Source: Candidatus Omnitrophota bacterium
Lineage (GTDB): Bacteria; Omnitrophota; Gorgyraeia; Zapsychrales; Zapsychraceae
Assembly: GCA_023247445.1 (NCBI GenBank)
Contig: JAHFGL010000002.1
Span: forward strand, 128,553-162,603
DNA length: 34,051 nt
Direction: 5' to 3'
Shown: piece after piece, positions 33,354 to 34,051 of the stretch
How the letters are laid out: each line of letters begins with the position of its first letter
Numbering within the stretch: the first letter of the stretch is position 1
The notes under the pieces: generated by a model
What the model was told of the DNA's origin: nothing
What the model saw: the letters and a program-made list of their open reading frames with translations, nothing else
Database searches by the model: none
Program-made: the position numbers and the translations under genes

Positions 33354-33824
33354 ATGAGAAGACGTAGAGCCGATAAAAGAGAACCCGCAGCAGATCCTAA
33401 ATACAATAGCCGATTGTTAGGCCGGTTTATTAATTCCCTTATGCTTACAGGGAAAAAGAGTGTGGCTGAAAATATTGTGTATGATACTTTGCAGATAATT
33501 GAACAAAAAACACAGGAAGTGACTCCAATTAAAGTGTTTGATAAGGCTATTGAAAATGTTCGTCCAAAACTTGAATTAAAATCCCGACGCGTTGGTGGGG
33601 CAACATATCAAGTCCCCATTGAAGTTCCTGTGGCTCGTGGACATTCCATTGCCATGCGTTGGCTTCGTGATTTCGCTCGAAAGAAAAAAGGACGCCCGAT
33701 GCAGGTTAAGCTAGCTGATGAGATTTTGGCTGCTTATAAAGGAGAAGGCGCCGCTATTAAAAAACGTGATGATACGCATAAGATGGCTGAGGCCAATAAA
33801 GCTTTTGCGCATTTGAGGTGGTAA
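33354..33824 (+). CDS. rpsG: 30S ribosomal protein S7
   Basis: 156 residues, the normal length. It nucleates assembly of the 30S head and contacts the E-site tRNA. Typical blocks are MRRRRADKREPAADPKYNSR, INSLMLTGKKSVAENIVYD and the family signature VGGATYQVPIEVPVARGHSI. Order rpsL-rpsG-fusA is the conserved str operon. An AAGGAAAG site overlaps the rpsL end. fusA starts 3 nt after the stop. Confidence 0.97.
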   Translation: MRRRRADKREPAADPKYNSRLLGRFINSLMLTGKKSVAENIVYDTLQIIEQKTQEVTPIKVFDKAIENVRPKLELKSRRVGGATYQVPIEVPVARGHSIAMRWLRDFARKKKGRPMQVKLADEILAAYKGEGAAIKKRDDTHKMAEANKAFAHLRW

Positions 33825-33827
33825 TCG

Positions 33828-34051
33828 ATGTCTAATGACTTTTTAAAAGATACAAGAAATATTGGGATTATTGCACATATTGATGCGGGCAAGACCACAA
33901 CGACTGAGCGTATTCTCTTTTATAGCGGTGTTATCCATAAATTAGGTAACGTTGATGATGGGAATACCGCTATGGACTGGATGGAGCAAGAACAAGAAAG
34001 AGGAATCACAATTACGGCGGCGAGTACCCGATGTTCTTGGAATGGTAAAAG
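33828..34051 (+). CDS. fusA: Elongation factor G, 5' part only
   Basis: Only the first 74 codons are in the window. EF-G drives ribosomal translocation by GTP hydrolysis. The P-loop [15 protein letters not shown] (K22, T23) and the switch I block [15 protein letters not shown] are clear. The start ATG at 33828 follows GAGGTGG (33815-33821) at a good distance. The gene runs off the right end of the window. Confidence 0.95.
   Translation, partial: MSNDFLKDTRNIGIIAHIDAGKTTTTERILFYSGVIHKLGNVDDGNTAMDWMEQEQERGITITAASTRCSWNGK

Overview
The window (34,051 bp, AT-rich, coding-dense) looks like a chromosomal segment of a Gram-negative-type (diderm) uncultured bacterium. It carries an outer-membrane beta-barrel protein, several exported proteins, a PEP-CTERM sorted protein and a complete core ribosomal/RNA-polymerase cluster. 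The 3,720-residue mosaic protein, with its N-terminal domain and its C-terminal GGIDLNP-type domain, resembles giant proteins I associate with Candidatus Omnitrophota (OP3). That assignment is inference from memory of the family; no search was run.

Left part (1-7.4 kb). An incomplete DUF6498-type membrane protein and an outer-membrane barrel gene converge on a palindromic repeat. A sigma70-like promoter at 2397-2425 then reads into a probable operon: a TPR protein, a small exported protein built of two copies of one domain, nadD (NAD synthesis) and a phosphohexomutase. A PEP-CTERM protein (minus strand) and a PlsC-like acyltransferase follow. The same palindrome that overlaps the end of the DUF6498 gene sits in-frame inside nadD, so a dispersed palindromic element has become part of coding sequence.

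Middle (7.4-18.9 kb). After a 336-bp gap holding a long imperfect inverted repeat comes one 11.2-kb reading frame. It encodes a signal peptide, a conserved N-terminal domain, and then a chain of unrelated modules: an uncharacterised helical region, an aldo/keto reductase, a kinase-like fold, a PfkB sugar kinase, a histidine-kinase catalytic core, an unknown region, a Rossmann/methyltransferase-like domain, another unknown region and a phosphoribosyltransferase-like domain. A short motif, D-x-A-M-[LV]-[TA], occurs seven times, mostly exactly where one module ends and the next begins, and Ala-Met is encoded GCG-ATG every time. This is the most unusual thing in the window: a polyprotein-like fusion whose joints are marked by a common tag. 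A second palindromic repeat type is inserted in-frame in its N-terminal domain.

Right part (18.9 kb to end). This is housekeeping: rpsA, tyrS, tRNA-Thr(GGT), rpmG (50 codons), tRNA-Trp(CCA), secE, nusG, rplK, rplA, rplJ, rplL, rpoB, rpoC, rpsL, rpsG and the start of fusA. Genes are tightly packed, with an ATGA overlap at rplA/rplJ and an unusual 59-bp overlap of rpsL with the end of rpoC. The rplL-rpoB gap holds a hairpin and a third palindromic repeat type. No rRNA, CRISPR array, insertion-sequence transposase or prophage gene was seen.
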